NCBI GenBank assembly: GCA_029251085.1
Contig: JAQXDZ010000030.1
Coordinates: forward strand, 1 to 64,000
Source: Mariniblastus sp.
GTDB lineage: Bacteria > Planctomycetota > Planctomycetia > Pirellulales > Pirellulaceae
Reading direction: 5' to 3'
Length of the DNA: 64,000 bases
Positions 9,554-18,888 of the stretch are shown piece by piece. Every line of letters starts with the position of its first letter. Position 1 is the stretch's first letter. The position numbers and the translations under genes are program-made. The notes beneath the pieces are model-generated. The model had not been told where the DNA came from. It worked only from the letters and a program-made list of their open reading frames with translations, and did not search any database.

Positions 9554-10063
9554 TTAAGCGGTCAGCGTTGCCGGCCAGTCCAACTCACAGACACCCCATT
9601 GCCCTCGATTTTCATCCACCGAAACAACCAACCCCTTGATTTGATCGCCGAACTTGGGGTGTGTTTTTTCAATTAACTCTCGACCGATTAACTGCGCCAT
9701 CAATTCCGCTGTAGTATTCGCAATCGGTAACAGAACGCAATCTTGCCGGGGAAAGACCCACCGTCGATCTTCAAACTTAACCACGACCTCTTTTTCGACT
9801 TCAGCCACCTGAATCGTTGGATGCAACGTCGGTAAGACAACATGGTGATCGAGCCGATTTACAATCTCCTGCAGAGCATCTCGAAGTGCAATAAAGTCAA
9901 CGACATAGCCGTTCTCATCGAGTGCACCAATCACTTCGCATTTCACGCGATAATTATGACCGTGAATAGACTCGCAAGTATTGCCATCAAAAGTGATGAA
10001 GTGCGCCGCACTAAAAACCAAATTGTCTTTTTCAAGCTGAACTCGAAATGTATCACTTTTCAT
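9554..10063 (-). CDS. 6-pyruvoyl-tetrahydropterin synthase / QueD family protein
   Basis: A pterin-forming enzyme fold that acts on dihydroneopterin triphosphate or related substrates. The start ATG at 10063 has an AGGT ribosome site upstream and removes an unlikely N-terminal extension that would overlap the next gene. Zinc ligands are visible as H21 (FSAAH) and H34/H36 (IHGHNYRV). The candidate catalytic Cys is C30 (TCESIHGH). The LDHH motif is at 71-74 and the substrate-binding E lies in the C-terminal part. At 169 residues it is longer than the usual 120-140, because of an insert around 80-120. It sits five bases downstream of the COG1767 gene. That pairing, and the lack of queuosine genes, points to methanopterin-type cofactor synthesis rather than QueD. 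This is an inference. Confidence 0.8.
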   Translation of the reverse strand: MKSDTFRVQLEKDNLVFSAAHFITFDGNTCESIHGHNYRVKCEVIGALDENGYVVDFIALRDALQEIVNRLDHHVVLPTLHPTIQVAEVEKEVVVKFEDRRWVFPRQDCVLLPIANTTAELMAQLIGRELIEKTHPKFGDQIKGLVVSVDENRGQWGVCELDWPATLTA

Positions 10064-10067
10064 TTTT

Positions 10068-10964
10068 TTACCTAAAGGGTGGCTTGATAATTTGATTATG
10101 GATTCCAATAAATAAGCTTGCCGCAATCAGATCGGCCGTCGTCCCTGGATTGCGTTGATGACCATCTGATCGCAGCCAGAAATCTAGCTCCGAAACTCGT
10201 TGCCAATAATCACTCTGACGAGTCGAAACATCTTTCAAGCTATCGACAGCTAAGGCTTCCATCGCTTTCGTTGCAAGCATCTGAGAGTGCCTGGCAACCT
10301 CAAGTCCGCATTTCCTCGCAATAAGACTATCGGGGAATTTAGCCATCAATGCGACATGGGCATACACAATCCCTTCCGTAAGCCCACCCAACAATTCCCG
10401 GCCACGCTCGATCATCGGAACGGCGAATTCAAATAGCATTTGAAATCCATCTGAATATTGCCGAGCGATCATATCTCGATCCCTTGCTAATTCCATCGCT
10501 GCCAGCAAATCAACGGATTCAGCGGTCGCATCGGCAACGTCAAGGTCTTGTGCAGTGCCTAATCCACCGGGATTTGCCAACCGAATCGCTTGGTAAAATT
10601 TAGCTCCGTCTTCCCTACTCAATTCACTCAAAAAATTTAAGATTCGCTCTGAACTCAATAAGGCGTTCGATTCGATTGCCACCAACTTTGCCAACGGCAC
10701 CAATAGCAGGATGATTCCCAAATTAGTATTGGTCCCTACGATGTCTAAGTTAGAACGCACCGCCTGCAAAACCGTTTCACCAACAGAATTTTGCGGCACC
10801 CCATCAATCACGTTCCCTAAAATCACGGCACTGGTCGTAAAATCGACCAGGGTAACGTCATCAAAATCAGCTCCCCGATGTACATTACCAGGCTTCGACG
10901 CAACAACTTCAAGAATGCAACTGAGCGTTGCAAGTCCACCTGGAGAAAGAGGCGTTTCGCTCAT
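10068..10964 (-). CDS. triphosphoribosyl-dephospho-CoA synthase-like protein (CitG/COG1767 family)
   Basis: A 298-residue all-helical protein of the CitG family. The clearest motif is EVVASKPGNVHRGADFDDV near the N-terminus, where KPGNV is the family's nucleotide-binding signature. NTNLGIILLLVPLA follows. True CitG makes the prosthetic group of citrate lyase, but no citrate lyase genes are present. Homologues occur in methanopterin (H4MPT) gene sets of archaea, methylotrophs and planctomycetes. The adjacent PTPS gene supports that role. It shares four bases (ATGA at 10961-10964) with the upstream hydrolase gene, so the three genes form a minus-strand operon. The exact reaction is unknown. Confidence 0.75.
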   Translation of the reverse strand: MSETPLSPGGLATLSCILEVVASKPGNVHRGADFDDVTLVDFTTSAVILGNVIDGVPQNSVGETVLQAVRSNLDIVGTNTNLGIILLLVPLAKLVAIESNALLSSERILNFLSELSREDGAKFYQAIRLANPGGLGTAQDLDVADATAESVDLLAAMELARDRDMIARQYSDGFQMLFEFAVPMIERGRELLGGLTEGIVYAHVALMAKFPDSLIARKCGLEVARHSQMLATKAMEALAVDSLKDVSTRQSDYWQRVSELDFWLRSDGHQRNPGTTADLIAASLFIGIHNQIIKPPFR

Positions 10965-11851
10965 GCTCGATGCCGCACTAAAAAATCTTCAACCAAAAGC
11001 TGTACCTGCTCCGCTTCATCCTCAATTACATAATGCCCGGCATCGGCCATTTTATGCACCTCAGCCGCAGGCCAATGTTCCTGAAGTCGGTCAAGACACT
11101 CGGGGCGAAAACACCAATCCTTCATTCCCCAGACCATCATGATTGGCCACTCGGCGACCTCCTTAAGTCTCGATTCGATATTCTCCAATACATCCCAAGT
11201 CGGATGACTCTTGCTAAGCGGAATATCTTTTACGAACTTGTAGGTCGCTATCCGATTTGACCAACTGTCATAAGGTGCCAACAATCCGTCTGCAACGACC
11301 TTAGGTAATCCACCTTTTTGTTCGGTCGCCATGGACGTTGCTGCCCGGGCGAATAGGTTAAAACCCTGTAACCCAATCTTCCCAACGACGGGCCAACGGC
11401 AAACTCGAATTCGAAAAGGAATATAGGGCGGTGGAAAGGCGGCAGTGTTAAACAAAATGATTTTTTTAAATCGATCTTTTCTGGCCAACAACGCACCCAA
11501 ACCGATAGCGCCGCCCCAGTCATGTACCATCAAGGTCACATTTTTTAAATCGAGCTCGTCAATTAAACAACAAAGATTATCGATATGATTTTGCAACCGA
11601 TAAGGATAATCCGCCGGCTTATCACTTAGTCCACATCCAAGATGATCCACCGCAATCGCCCGACCCTGGTCTCCCAGACTTCTTAACAACCGACGATAAT
11701 AAAAAGACCAAGTCGGATTGCCGTGCACCATCAAAACCGGCTCAGCTCCATCACCACCGTGGTGGTCAACGTAATGAATCCGATGGCCATCGACCGTCAA
11801 GTAGTTAGCTGGAAACTGATATTCGTCTCTCCAACTGGCAGTTTGGTTCAT
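10961..11851 (-). CDS. alpha/beta hydrolase, haloalkane dehalogenase / OleB type
   Basis: A 296-residue soluble alpha/beta hydrolase. HGNPTW (43-48) gives the oxyanion region and HDWGGA (110-115) the nucleophile D111 with the halide-site-like W112. The acid is probably D245 (WGMKDW) and the base H273 (AGHYV). These fit haloalkane dehalogenases and equally OleB beta-lactone decarboxylases of long-chain olefin synthesis, which planctomycetes often carry under a dehalogenase name. The oleA, oleC and oleD partners are not in the window. ATG 11851 is preferred to TTG 11914 because neither has a clear ribosome site and the shorter form fits the family. It is first in an operon with the COG1767 and PTPS genes. 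Confidence 0.8.
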   Translation of the reverse strand: MNQTASWRDEYQFPANYLTVDGHRIHYVDHHGGDGAEPVLMVHGNPTWSFYYRRLLRSLGDQGRAIAVDHLGCGLSDKPADYPYRLQNHIDNLCCLIDELDLKNVTLMVHDWGGAIGLGALLARKDRFKKIILFNTAAFPPPYIPFRIRVCRWPVVGKIGLQGFNLFARAATSMATEQKGGLPKVVADGLLAPYDSWSNRIATYKFVKDIPLSKSHPTWDVLENIESRLKEVAEWPIMMVWGMKDWCFRPECLDRLQEHWPAAEVHKMADAGHYVIEDEAEQVQLLVEDFLVRHRA

Positions 11852-12097
11852 TAAATTTAGCTCAGATAAAACGGGAGAATATTCGCCCAGGAAGGAATAG
11901 ATCCGCGAAGGCAACCGACACGTTGGCTAACCAATTTCGTTAAATTCGCGATGGGAGAATCTTAGCAGTTTCTGCACTGCTTTCGTAGTAACCACCCCAG
12001 CTTCTGTCGCGAGCTTCTCAGAATTGAAACAGAAACGAAAAACCAGACGGCAGTCGTTCTCTGGGCGAACAAAAACCGACTTAATCGAAGCGATTCT

Positions 12098-12985
12098 CTA
12101 GGCAACTTCCCGGACGGCGTCAGATTCTGGCTTCCGACACTCTATGAAGATCGAGTCCGGCTTTCTGACCTGCCCCTCGACTGAATCGAGCTGGTAACCC
12201 GAATAACCTTCGATCGAACTTTCTACCGCAGAACAAACTCGAAAATTCTCAAATCCAACTGAATGACAAATCTCTCGGAGAGAATACCGATCGTACATCC
12301 AACGGTGAATTTCCCCCTGACTACGAAACATTCCTTCATCAAACGCTGCTTCGGCGTTACGACCTAGCGTCCAACGTACGAAACGTCGCGCCATCCGGCG
12401 ACGAAAACCGACAGTCGACTCTTCCAAACGGCTCAACAGACTTTTTTCCTTCACAGCTTCCGGCTCGGCTGTCTCCTGACAAACCGCCAGCTCATCACCG
12501 ACGCGCGACTGAACGAATTCAGCATTTTTGATTTCCTGACGAGACATATATATTCCCATCTGGCCACCCGATTTTTCTCGAACCAATTGATCCAGCAGCT
12601 CCATCTTCATCCAGTCGTAATTGACAGACGCTACTTCGTCACCGTCCCAAGCCTGTTGGTGATTCTCCAAGTAAAGCCGCGCTATGCGTTCGAGATCCGG
12701 AACCACCACCCGCAACACTCCACCGGGCGACAATACACGATAACACTCCTGAATTAACACTTTCCCCTCGTCAGGGGTCAAATGCTCAAGAACATGAGAG
12801 TGATAAACCGCATGGAAGCTTGATACCTCAAACGGAATTCCCCGAGTGATATCGTGAGAGACAACCTCGGGGTCATTTGATTCTAAATCCAGATTAGTCC
12901 ACGCCGAATGATATCGACGACCGCAACCAAGGTTAAGGTAACGGCTCGAGGAAACAGGAGATTCATCAATAGGTTTAACTGACAT
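12098..12985 (-). CDS. SAM-dependent methyltransferase (class I, type 11)
   Basis: A 295-residue protein. LNLGCGRRYH is the SAM-binding glycine motif, and AVYHSHVLEHLTPDEG with YRVLSPGGVLRVVVPDLERI is typical of methyltransferase type-11 proteins that act on glycans and lipids. The middle (about 150-215) is unusual and basic-helical. The ATG at 12985 overlaps the stop of the upstream methyltransferase gene by one base (TGATG), so the two are co-translated. Facing the pseudaminic acid cluster, it probably methylates a sugar of the surface glycan. The acceptor is unknown. Confidence 0.8.
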   Translation of the reverse strand: MSVKPIDESPVSSSRYLNLGCGRRYHSAWTNLDLESNDPEVVSHDITRGIPFEVSSFHAVYHSHVLEHLTPDEGKVLIQECYRVLSPGGVLRVVVPDLERIARLYLENHQQAWDGDEVASVNYDWMKMELLDQLVREKSGGQMGIYMSRQEIKNAEFVQSRVGDELAVCQETAEPEAVKEKSLLSRLEESTVGFRRRMARRFVRWTLGRNAEAAFDEGMFRSQGEIHRWMYDRYSLREICHSVGFENFRVCSAVESSIEGYSGYQLDSVEGQVRKPDSIFIECRKPESDAVREVA

Positions 12986-13770
12986 CAAATATTTACCAGT
13001 GGCGATTTAATACCGATGCGGCCGGTATAATCAATCCGATTCAAAAACAATGAAATTTCGTTCTTCTTTACATACTCATCGATCGCACGACGGCAACCTT
13101 CCCAGTGGCCATAATCGTCGATGATAATTACCCCGCCAGGTACGAGCAGAGGAAATAGATGCTCCATTTCGCATCGCGTCGATTCATACCAATCCGTATC
13201 CAATCTTAATAACGCGATCTTATTTGGCGTTTTCGTTGGTAAGGTGTCCTCCACCTTGCCTTTGACGAACTCTATTTTACCGGAATCATAGCCGGTCTTT
13301 CGCATGGTTTCTTTGACTTGATTCAGTGGCGAGAAACACCAAATACTTTTCTCATCAAGTCGATCCTGATCGTCCAACAACTTTTTAGCCGCCTGCCCAC
13401 GAAGATCTACGTCTGCCTTCGATGGCTCGCTCATTCCCTCAAATGTATCGTACATCCACAATCTGCGATCCATCTCATTAGATTGCACTAATATTTGCGC
13501 CGTCGCAGCCATACTTCCTCCACGCCAGACACCACACTCAACACAATCACCTTCAATTCGATTCTCAACGATGTACTCAACTGCGTTGCACAACGCAAAA
13601 ACTCGCTCAGGCGAAGTCATCGTTAACTCGTGCACCGATTGATAGATCCGCAAATGAGAATCGGGGACATCCGGAAATTGAGTCCGCAGCTGAGCAATCG
13701 GATCTACCGAATGAGACAGTCTTCGCCGAGCCGAGCGATTGGGGCGTATATGATCTAATAACGATTTCAA
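12985..13770 (-). CDS. macrocin O-methyltransferase (TylF/MycF) family protein
   Basis: This family uses SAM and a divalent metal to O-methylate deoxysugars. The 261-residue protein shows VECGVWRGGSMAA (SAM loop), LWMYDTFEGMSEP, and the metal-binding aspartates in LLRLDTDWYEST and VIIIDDYGHWEG. The N-terminus is basic (NRSARRRLSH) with no signal peptide. It is the first gene of a two-gene minus-strand unit with the type-11 methyltransferase, divergent from the GT2 gene at 14077. TylF homologues in glycan clusters are commonly sugar O-methyltransferases, so a methylated glycan is likely. This is inferred. Confidence 0.85.
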   Translation of the reverse strand: MKSLLDHIRPNRSARRRLSHSVDPIAQLRTQFPDVPDSHLRIYQSVHELTMTSPERVFALCNAVEYIVENRIEGDCVECGVWRGGSMAATAQILVQSNEMDRRLWMYDTFEGMSEPSKADVDLRGQAAKKLLDDQDRLDEKSIWCFSPLNQVKETMRKTGYDSGKIEFVKGKVEDTLPTKTPNKIALLRLDTDWYESTRCEMEHLFPLLVPGGVIIIDDYGHWEGCRRAIDEYVKKNEISLFLNRIDYTGRIGIKSPLVNI

Positions 13771-14076
13771 AATCGATCCTTCGATTTAGTTTCAATGCAT
13801 CCTGTTTAAAAAGACGGATTATCTTCAAACTCTCACTGCGAGCGAGAAGGTCTTTTCAACAACCAGTAATTGAACGGTTTTTGCGATTCCTGCCTAGATC
13901 GAATTTCACGCTGGCATTTTAAATCTGACGTCGCTTCCCTCGTGATTTTAATCGAGGCTAAATTCACAATTCGCCATCACGAACGATCAGTATTGGAATC
14001 GCGATGACTGTAAGATAGATTGTCGAGGAGTTCAAATTAAACACCACGCACGCTAGCACTCCAGTTTCGAGCTACT
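13771..14076. other. divergent intergenic region of the glycan island
   Basis: This 306-base gap separates the minus-strand methyltransferases from the plus-strand glycosyltransferase and so should hold two promoters. No hexamer pair is strong enough to name. A 73-codon minus-strand reading frame over 13607-13828 overlaps the TylF gene in another frame and is not believed. Confidence 0.3.
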
Positions 14077-15006
14077 ATGGCACTTGAAACCCCAATTGCA
14101 TTTTGCATATTCAATCGACCCGAATTGACTCAAAAAGTGCTTGACGTCATCGCCCAGGCAAAACCTCGTCGACTACTGGTGATTGCGGACGGAGCCCGTT
14201 CCGATCGCCCCGATGAAATACAACTAGTCAGCCAAACTCGGGAAATTATTGAAAGAGTTGATTGGAACTGCGATGTCCAAGTCAATTATGCGACCCAAAA
14301 CATGGGCTGCAAAAAACGCATCGCCACCGGCCTTGACTGGGCATTTCAGCAATCGGACGAACTGATTATTTTGGAAGACGACTGTTTACCTGACCTCAGT
14401 TTTTTCAGCTACTGCAGCGAATTGCTCACGAGATATCGCGATGACGAGCGGGTCATGATGATCAGCGGTGACAATTTCCAACCGCAACCAAGAACCTCCA
14501 ACAGCTACTACTTTTCGCGCTGGGCTCATATCTGGGGCTGGGCGAGTTGGCGGCGAGCCTGGGAACATTTTGATGTGGACATCTCAACGTGGCCACTCGC
14601 CAAAGCCAACAATTCCCTCCGAGCTGCTTTTAGCTCAGACGATGAATACCGAGGCTGGGAGCCAATCCTCGACCGTCAATTTGCCGGAGAAATTGACACT
14701 TGGGATTTCCCATGGCAATACGCCTGCTGGGCCAACCACGGACTGAGTATCATTCCCGAACGCAATCTAATTTCGAACATCGGGTTTGGGGGCGATGCCA
14801 CCCATACAGTCGACCCCGAGTCCCACCTCGCGAATCGCCCAACGACCTCCATTGGCAAGCTAGACCACCCGAAACTCGTTCTCCCCAATCACGAAGCGGA
14901 CCAACATACTCTCCAACAAATTTTTGGCCCAATGCTCAGCCCTCAACCCTCGGTTCCAAAACCTAAATGGTATCGACGACTTATGCCTTCACGCAAAGCG
15001 GCCTAA
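14077..15006 (+). CDS. glycosyltransferase, GT-A fold (GT2-like)
   Basis: A 309-residue GT-A type enzyme. The N-terminal strand PIAFCIFNRPELTQKVLD, the acidic nucleotide site VIADGARSD and the metal motif LEDDCLPDLSFF follow the order of GT2-like proteins that begin FxRP. Aromatic blocks (HIWGWASWRRAWEHF) and ERNLISNIGFGGDATHT lie in the acceptor half. No membrane segment is seen. The next gene starts three bases after its stop. The C-terminus is basic and ends in Lys-Ala-Ala (MPSRKAA). It is probably a sugar transferase of the pseudaminic acid glycan, with unknown donor. Confidence 0.8.
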   Translation: MALETPIAFCIFNRPELTQKVLDVIAQAKPRRLLVIADGARSDRPDEIQLVSQTREIIERVDWNCDVQVNYATQNMGCKKRIATGLDWAFQQSDELIILEDDCLPDLSFFSYCSELLTRYRDDERVMMISGDNFQPQPRTSNSYYFSRWAHIWGWASWRRAWEHFDVDISTWPLAKANNSLRAAFSSDDEYRGWEPILDRQFAGEIDTWDFPWQYACWANHGLSIIPERNLISNIGFGGDATHTVDPESHLANRPTTSIGKLDHPKLVLPNHEADQHTLQQIFGPMLSPQPSVPKPKWYRRLMPSRKAA

Positions 15007-15009
15007 CCG

Positions 15010-16485
15010 ATGACACCCAAACAACTGATCCATGGAACCCGAGCACTGAAAATTGCGATTATCTCGCCCTCTGCAACGCTCACCCCGCATTTTCCAACCG
15101 AACTCGACATCGCTCAACAGCACCTCGATGCGGGGCACTCCGTTGAGTTTTTCAATTGCAATGGCCAGCTTAAAAATTGCGACCACAACCCGGATCGTTC
15201 GCCCAAACTATGCAATGACTGTGTCGGCAGGCGGCAAATGGGGCTCGAGCTACTCGCCCCAAAAGTCCCTTGCCATTCTTTCAGTGGAGAATTCTCCAAC
15301 GAAGTTTCCATCGACTTTGATTGCTTAGCAGAGCTACTGGCGTATAAGATTGACAACTTCGATATCGGATTTGCTGCCTACTCCTCGCTCGTCTCGAACT
15401 GCCGAGATCCTGAACCCGACCTAATTCAAAATCGTGAACAGCTCAATCGTTCCCTGCAATCTGCAGGGCAGGCTTACTACCAAACCCTCGAATTGCTTTC
15501 CCAGCATTCATTTGATCGAGTGTATGCCTTCAATGGCCGCTTCGCTGCACTACGTGGAGTACTTCGGGCTTGCCAGAAATGCAAAGTCGACTGCTATCTT
15601 CACGAGCGGGGATGTGACCAACAGCATTTTGATTTGTTCAAAAATGAACTCCTCCACGACATCCAATCGACTGAGCAAATAATCGTCGACTATTGGGAAT
15701 CTGCTAACGACCGACCGGACCGTGAATCGATTGCGGCCAGCTGGTTTCAAGACCGAGTCGACCGAGTTGAAAAGGTATGGCATTCGTTTGTCAAAAATCA
15801 GGAACAGGGAAGACTCCCCGACACCTGGAACCCCGCCCGAAGAAACATTGGAATTTTCTGCTCTTCCGACGATGAGTTCGTAGCCATTGGAGAAGCATGG
15901 AAAAACGAAATTTACCCCAATCAAGTCACCGCGATTCGAAAGGTTTCCCAAGATTTATATAAATCAAATCCGGAAATCCACCTCTACCTTCGCGTTCACC
16001 CCAACCTTGCCGCTGTCGAAAACGAGCGTAAAGCTGCCATGCTTTCACTCCAGTCGCCCAATCTTACGATAATCGCGCCGGACGCCGAAATTGACACCTA
16101 CCAATTGATGAGATCTTGCGAAAAAGTTGCAACGTTTGGATCGAGCGTCGGCTCCGAAGCGATTTATTGGGGAATCCCGTCAGTCCTCCTCGGCCCCTGC
16201 CTTTATCAAGGACTAGGTGGCGTTTACCGAGCAAATTCGCATGAACACTCGTTAGACCTGCTAACCCAAACACTTCAACCACAGGAAAAAACGGGGGCCC
16301 TCAAGTACGGTTTCTGGTTCCAAACCCGTGGTTATCCACACAAATACTACGCACCTTCGGGACTGTTTGACGGGCAATTCAAAGGTCAAACAATCTACGC
16401 CAAGCCCCCTAAACTCTCGCCATGGGCGCGACTCAAGAAAAACACGAGGCGACTGCTATTTCCCCCATCTCGATCTGGGAAATGA
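15010..16485 (+). CDS. capsule-type GT-B protein of unknown specificity
   Basis: A 491-residue soluble protein that starts three bases after the preceding glycosyltransferase. The N-terminal half begins LKIAIISPSATLTPHF and has a cysteine-rich patch (NCNGQLKNCD, LCNDCVG). The C-terminal half has LYLRVHPNL and the GT-B end block VATFGSSVGSEAIYWGIPSVLLGP. These resemble the capsule polysaccharide synthesis domain found in KpsC/KpsS-like Kdo transferases and in sialic- or pseudaminic-acid clusters. The basic C-terminus (ARLKKNTRRLLFPP) suits membrane contact. A role in adding an acidic nonulosonate is attractive next to pse genes, but unproven. Confidence 0.6.
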   Translation: MTPKQLIHGTRALKIAIISPSATLTPHFPTELDIAQQHLDAGHSVEFFNCNGQLKNCDHNPDRSPKLCNDCVGRRQMGLELLAPKVPCHSFSGEFSNEVSIDFDCLAELLAYKIDNFDIGFAAYSSLVSNCRDPEPDLIQNREQLNRSLQSAGQAYYQTLELLSQHSFDRVYAFNGRFAALRGVLRACQKCKVDCYLHERGCDQQHFDLFKNELLHDIQSTEQIIVDYWESANDRPDRESIAASWFQDRVDRVEKVWHSFVKNQEQGRLPDTWNPARRNIGIFCSSDDEFVAIGEAWKNEIYPNQVTAIRKVSQDLYKSNPEIHLYLRVHPNLAAVENERKAAMLSLQSPNLTIIAPDAEIDTYQLMRSCEKVATFGSSVGSEAIYWGIPSVLLGPCLYQGLGGVYRANSHEHSLDLLTQTLQPQEKTGALKYGFWFQTRGYPHKYYAPSGLFDGQFKGQTIYAKPPKLSPWARLKKNTRRLLFPPSRSGK

Positions 16486-16648
16486 GATCGGGAACGCAAC
16501 CGATGCCAGCGGGCCTCAATGCAAAAATAACGTGCCAGCGATTCCATGCCAGCCAAGCCATAATCTCCGCGGTGTGATTCGTATTGGAGATTTTAGAGCA
16601 GTGGGATAGCTTAATAAGAAGTAACGATCAATTTCCAAAGGAACACGG

Positions 16649-17704
16649 ATGTTCTGGCTAAAAAACAAAACTGTACTTATCACTGGCGGCACGGGTTCTT
16701 TTGGAAAAAAGTGTGCCCGTTTCTTGCTCGAAAACTCTGAAGTCAAACGGCTGATCATCTTCAGCCGCGACGAGCAAAAACATGTCGACATGCGTCGCAA
16801 TTTGTTCCCAACCGACAAATATCCACAAATCCGCTACTTCATCGGAGACGTCCGAGATGAAGCGCGACTTCGCCGGGCGTTCAAAGGAGTGGACTTTGTA
16901 ATTCACGCTGCGGCAATGAAACACGTCGACGTCGCTGAGTACAATCCGCAAGAGTGCATTCGAACCAACATCGGTGGTGCCGAAAACGTCATCAATGCGG
17001 CACTTGACTGCGGTGTGGAAAAAGTCGTTGCTCTTTCTACTGACAAAGCTGCCATTCCCGTGAACCTCTATGGTGCGACCAAATTGTGCAGCGACAAACT
17101 ATTTATCGCTGCCAACTCTCTGGCAGGTGAGACAGGAACTCGCTTTTCAGTTGTACGTTATGGCAACGTCTGGGGCAGCAACGGATCCGTCGTCCCCTTC
17201 TTTCAAAAACAGGCTCAAACAGGTGTGCTGCCGATTACCGACCCAAAAATGACTCGGTTTATCATCACACTCCAAGAAGCAGTTAACCTCGTCGTCAAAG
17301 CATTCACACGCATGGAAGGGGGCGAGGTCTTCGTCCCAAAAATTCCAAGTACGACCGTTTTGGATATCGCAACCGCAGTCGACCCGACCTGCGAAACCAA
17401 GGTCATCGGCATCCGACCTGGTGAGAAGCTTCACGAATGCATGATTCCAGCCGATGATGCGAGAAACACTTTGGAATTCAGCGACCATTTTATTATCCAA
17501 CCCACCTTTCGAAGCTGGTCGGCAACCCCGCCTCGCTATGCCGACGAAGGAATTCAGTGCCCCGATGGCTTCAGTTATTCAAGCGACAACAATCAAGCGT
17601 GGCTCACCATTGACCAACTTCGCACCATGATTGCAATGGAAATGGATCAACCAAAGCCCGAACCAAAGCCCCAACCGAAACTCGCCCCACAACACGCAGC
17701 CTGA
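16649..17704 (+). CDS. pseB: UDP-N-acetylglucosamine 4,6-dehydratase (inverting)
   Basis: First step of CMP-pseudaminic acid synthesis: UDP-GlcNAc is dehydrated and C5-inverted to the 4-keto-6-deoxy-L-altro sugar. GGTGSFGKK (13-21) is the NADP loop. The catalytic residues D132, K133 and Y141 (STDKAAIPVNLYGATK) fall exactly where they do in H. pylori FlaA1/PseB. SVVRYGNVWGSNGS and PKMTRFIITL are further PseB-type blocks. At 351 residues it is slightly longer than usual because of a proline/lysine tail (KPEPKPQPK) that ends in Ala-Ala. PseC starts ten bases after the stop. Confidence 0.93.
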   Translation: MFWLKNKTVLITGGTGSFGKKCARFLLENSEVKRLIIFSRDEQKHVDMRRNLFPTDKYPQIRYFIGDVRDEARLRRAFKGVDFVIHAAAMKHVDVAEYNPQECIRTNIGGAENVINAALDCGVEKVVALSTDKAAIPVNLYGATKLCSDKLFIAANSLAGETGTRFSVVRYGNVWGSNGSVVPFFQKQAQTGVLPITDPKMTRFIITLQEAVNLVVKAFTRMEGGEVFVPKIPSTTVLDIATAVDPTCETKVIGIRPGEKLHECMIPADDARNTLEFSDHFIIQPTFRSWSATPPRYADEGIQCPDGFSYSSDNNQAWLTIDQLRTMIAMEMDQPKPEPKPQPKLAPQHAA

Positions 17705-17714
17705 GGAGCAGTCT

Positions 17715-18884
17715 ATGTTGCCCTATGGAAAACAGACGATTGAAAAAGACGATATCGAAGCCGTCGTAAACGCCTTGCAATCCGATTGGCTAACGACTGG
17801 CCCATTGGTTTCAACCTTTGAAACCACCTTCGCCCAGACGGTTGGTGCTCAACAGGCGGTTTCCTTCAGTAGTGGAACGGCCGCCCTGCATGCCGCCATG
17901 CACGCTGCCGGCATTGGAGCCGACGCGAATGATGAAGTCATTGTCCCAGCCATTACCTTCGTCGCCACATCGAATGCCGTTTTATATCAAAATGCCAAAC
18001 CTGTTTTTGCAGACGTAAACTCGGACAGCCTGTTAATCGACCCAGAAGATGTTGCGCGGAAAATCACCCCCAACACCAAAGCAATTGTCGCGATGGACTA
18101 CGCTGGCCAACCGTGTGATTACGCGGCACTGCGAGCCCTCGCAGATCAACACAACCTGGTATTGATCTCTGACGCCTGCCATTCACTCGGGGCAGCCATA
18201 GGCTCAAATCGTGTAGGCAGCCTCGCAGACTTCACCTGTTTTAGCTTTCACCCCATTAAACAGATTACGTCTGCCGAAGGCGGAATGGTAACGACCGACA
18301 ACGACCTTGCCGCAACGACCTTAAAAGAATTTCGAAATCACGGCATCACCACAGATCACCGCCAACGAGAATCCAAACAACAGCACCAGTATGCAATGGA
18401 ATCACTTGGATTTAATTACCGACTGACCGACCTGCAGTGCGCACTTGGGCTTTCTCAACTGGCTAAGCTGAAACGGTTTACCCGGCGCCGAAATGACATC
18501 GCACGTTTTTACCGCTCCCTTCTCCAGTCAATCCCGCACGTCAAGCCGCTCCACACGCGAACTGGAATCGAGCATGCGCATCACCTTTTTGTCATTCGCT
18601 GGGATCAAGCGTCCACCGGCATCTCCCGAGACCATGCCTTCGAACAACTTCGCGAACGAAAAATCGGTGTAAATGTCCATTACCAACCGGTTTACCAGCA
18701 CCCCTATTACGTTAACCGCTTCGGCGACCAAACGGGAACTTGCCCAACCGCTGAACAGGTCTACCAAGAGATTCTCTCACTGCCGATTTTTCCATTAATG
18801 AGAGAAGAAGACGTCCGACAGGTAGTCGAGCAACTGCAAGCGATTACCCAAGCCAAACCGAACGCCCTTTCGAAAGCCGCCTAG
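17715..18884 (+). CDS. pseC: UDP-4-amino-4,6-dideoxy-N-acetyl-beta-L-altrosamine transaminase
   Basis: Second pseudaminic acid step: a PLP enzyme of the DegT/DnrJ/EryC1 family that aminates the PseB product at C4. The start is ATG 17715, with GAGGAG upstream, giving 389 residues. An upstream in-frame start at 17631 would overlap pseB and is rejected. The N-terminus MLPYGKQTIEKDDI is typical of PseC. SSGTAALHAAM (52-62) holds the PLP phosphate, and SFHPIKQITSAEGG places the Schiff-base lysine at K182. C-terminal VHYQPVYQHPYY is also family-typical. The protein ends in Lys-Ala-Ala. pseF follows four bases later. Confidence 0.93.
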   Translation: MLPYGKQTIEKDDIEAVVNALQSDWLTTGPLVSTFETTFAQTVGAQQAVSFSSGTAALHAAMHAAGIGADANDEVIVPAITFVATSNAVLYQNAKPVFADVNSDSLLIDPEDVARKITPNTKAIVAMDYAGQPCDYAALRALADQHNLVLISDACHSLGAAIGSNRVGSLADFTCFSFHPIKQITSAEGGMVTTDNDLAATTLKEFRNHGITTDHRQRESKQQHQYAMESLGFNYRLTDLQCALGLSQLAKLKRFTRRRNDIARFYRSLLQSIPHVKPLHTRTGIEHAHHLFVIRWDQASTGISRDHAFEQLRERKIGVNVHYQPVYQHPYYVNRFGDQTGTCPTAEQVYQEILSLPIFPLMREEDVRQVVEQLQAITQAKPNALSKAA

Positions 18885-18888
18885 CTCG

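Noticed and set aside
16649-17704. Reading pseB as a generic CapD-type or retaining 4,6-dehydratase
   Set aside because: It lacks the long N-terminal membrane part of CapD proteins, has the D132/K133/Y141 spacing of PseB, and is followed by pseC.
17631-17714. Longer start for pseC inside pseB
   Set aside because: It would add 28 residues made from the pseB proline tail. ATG 17715 has GAGGAG upstream and the family's usual start.
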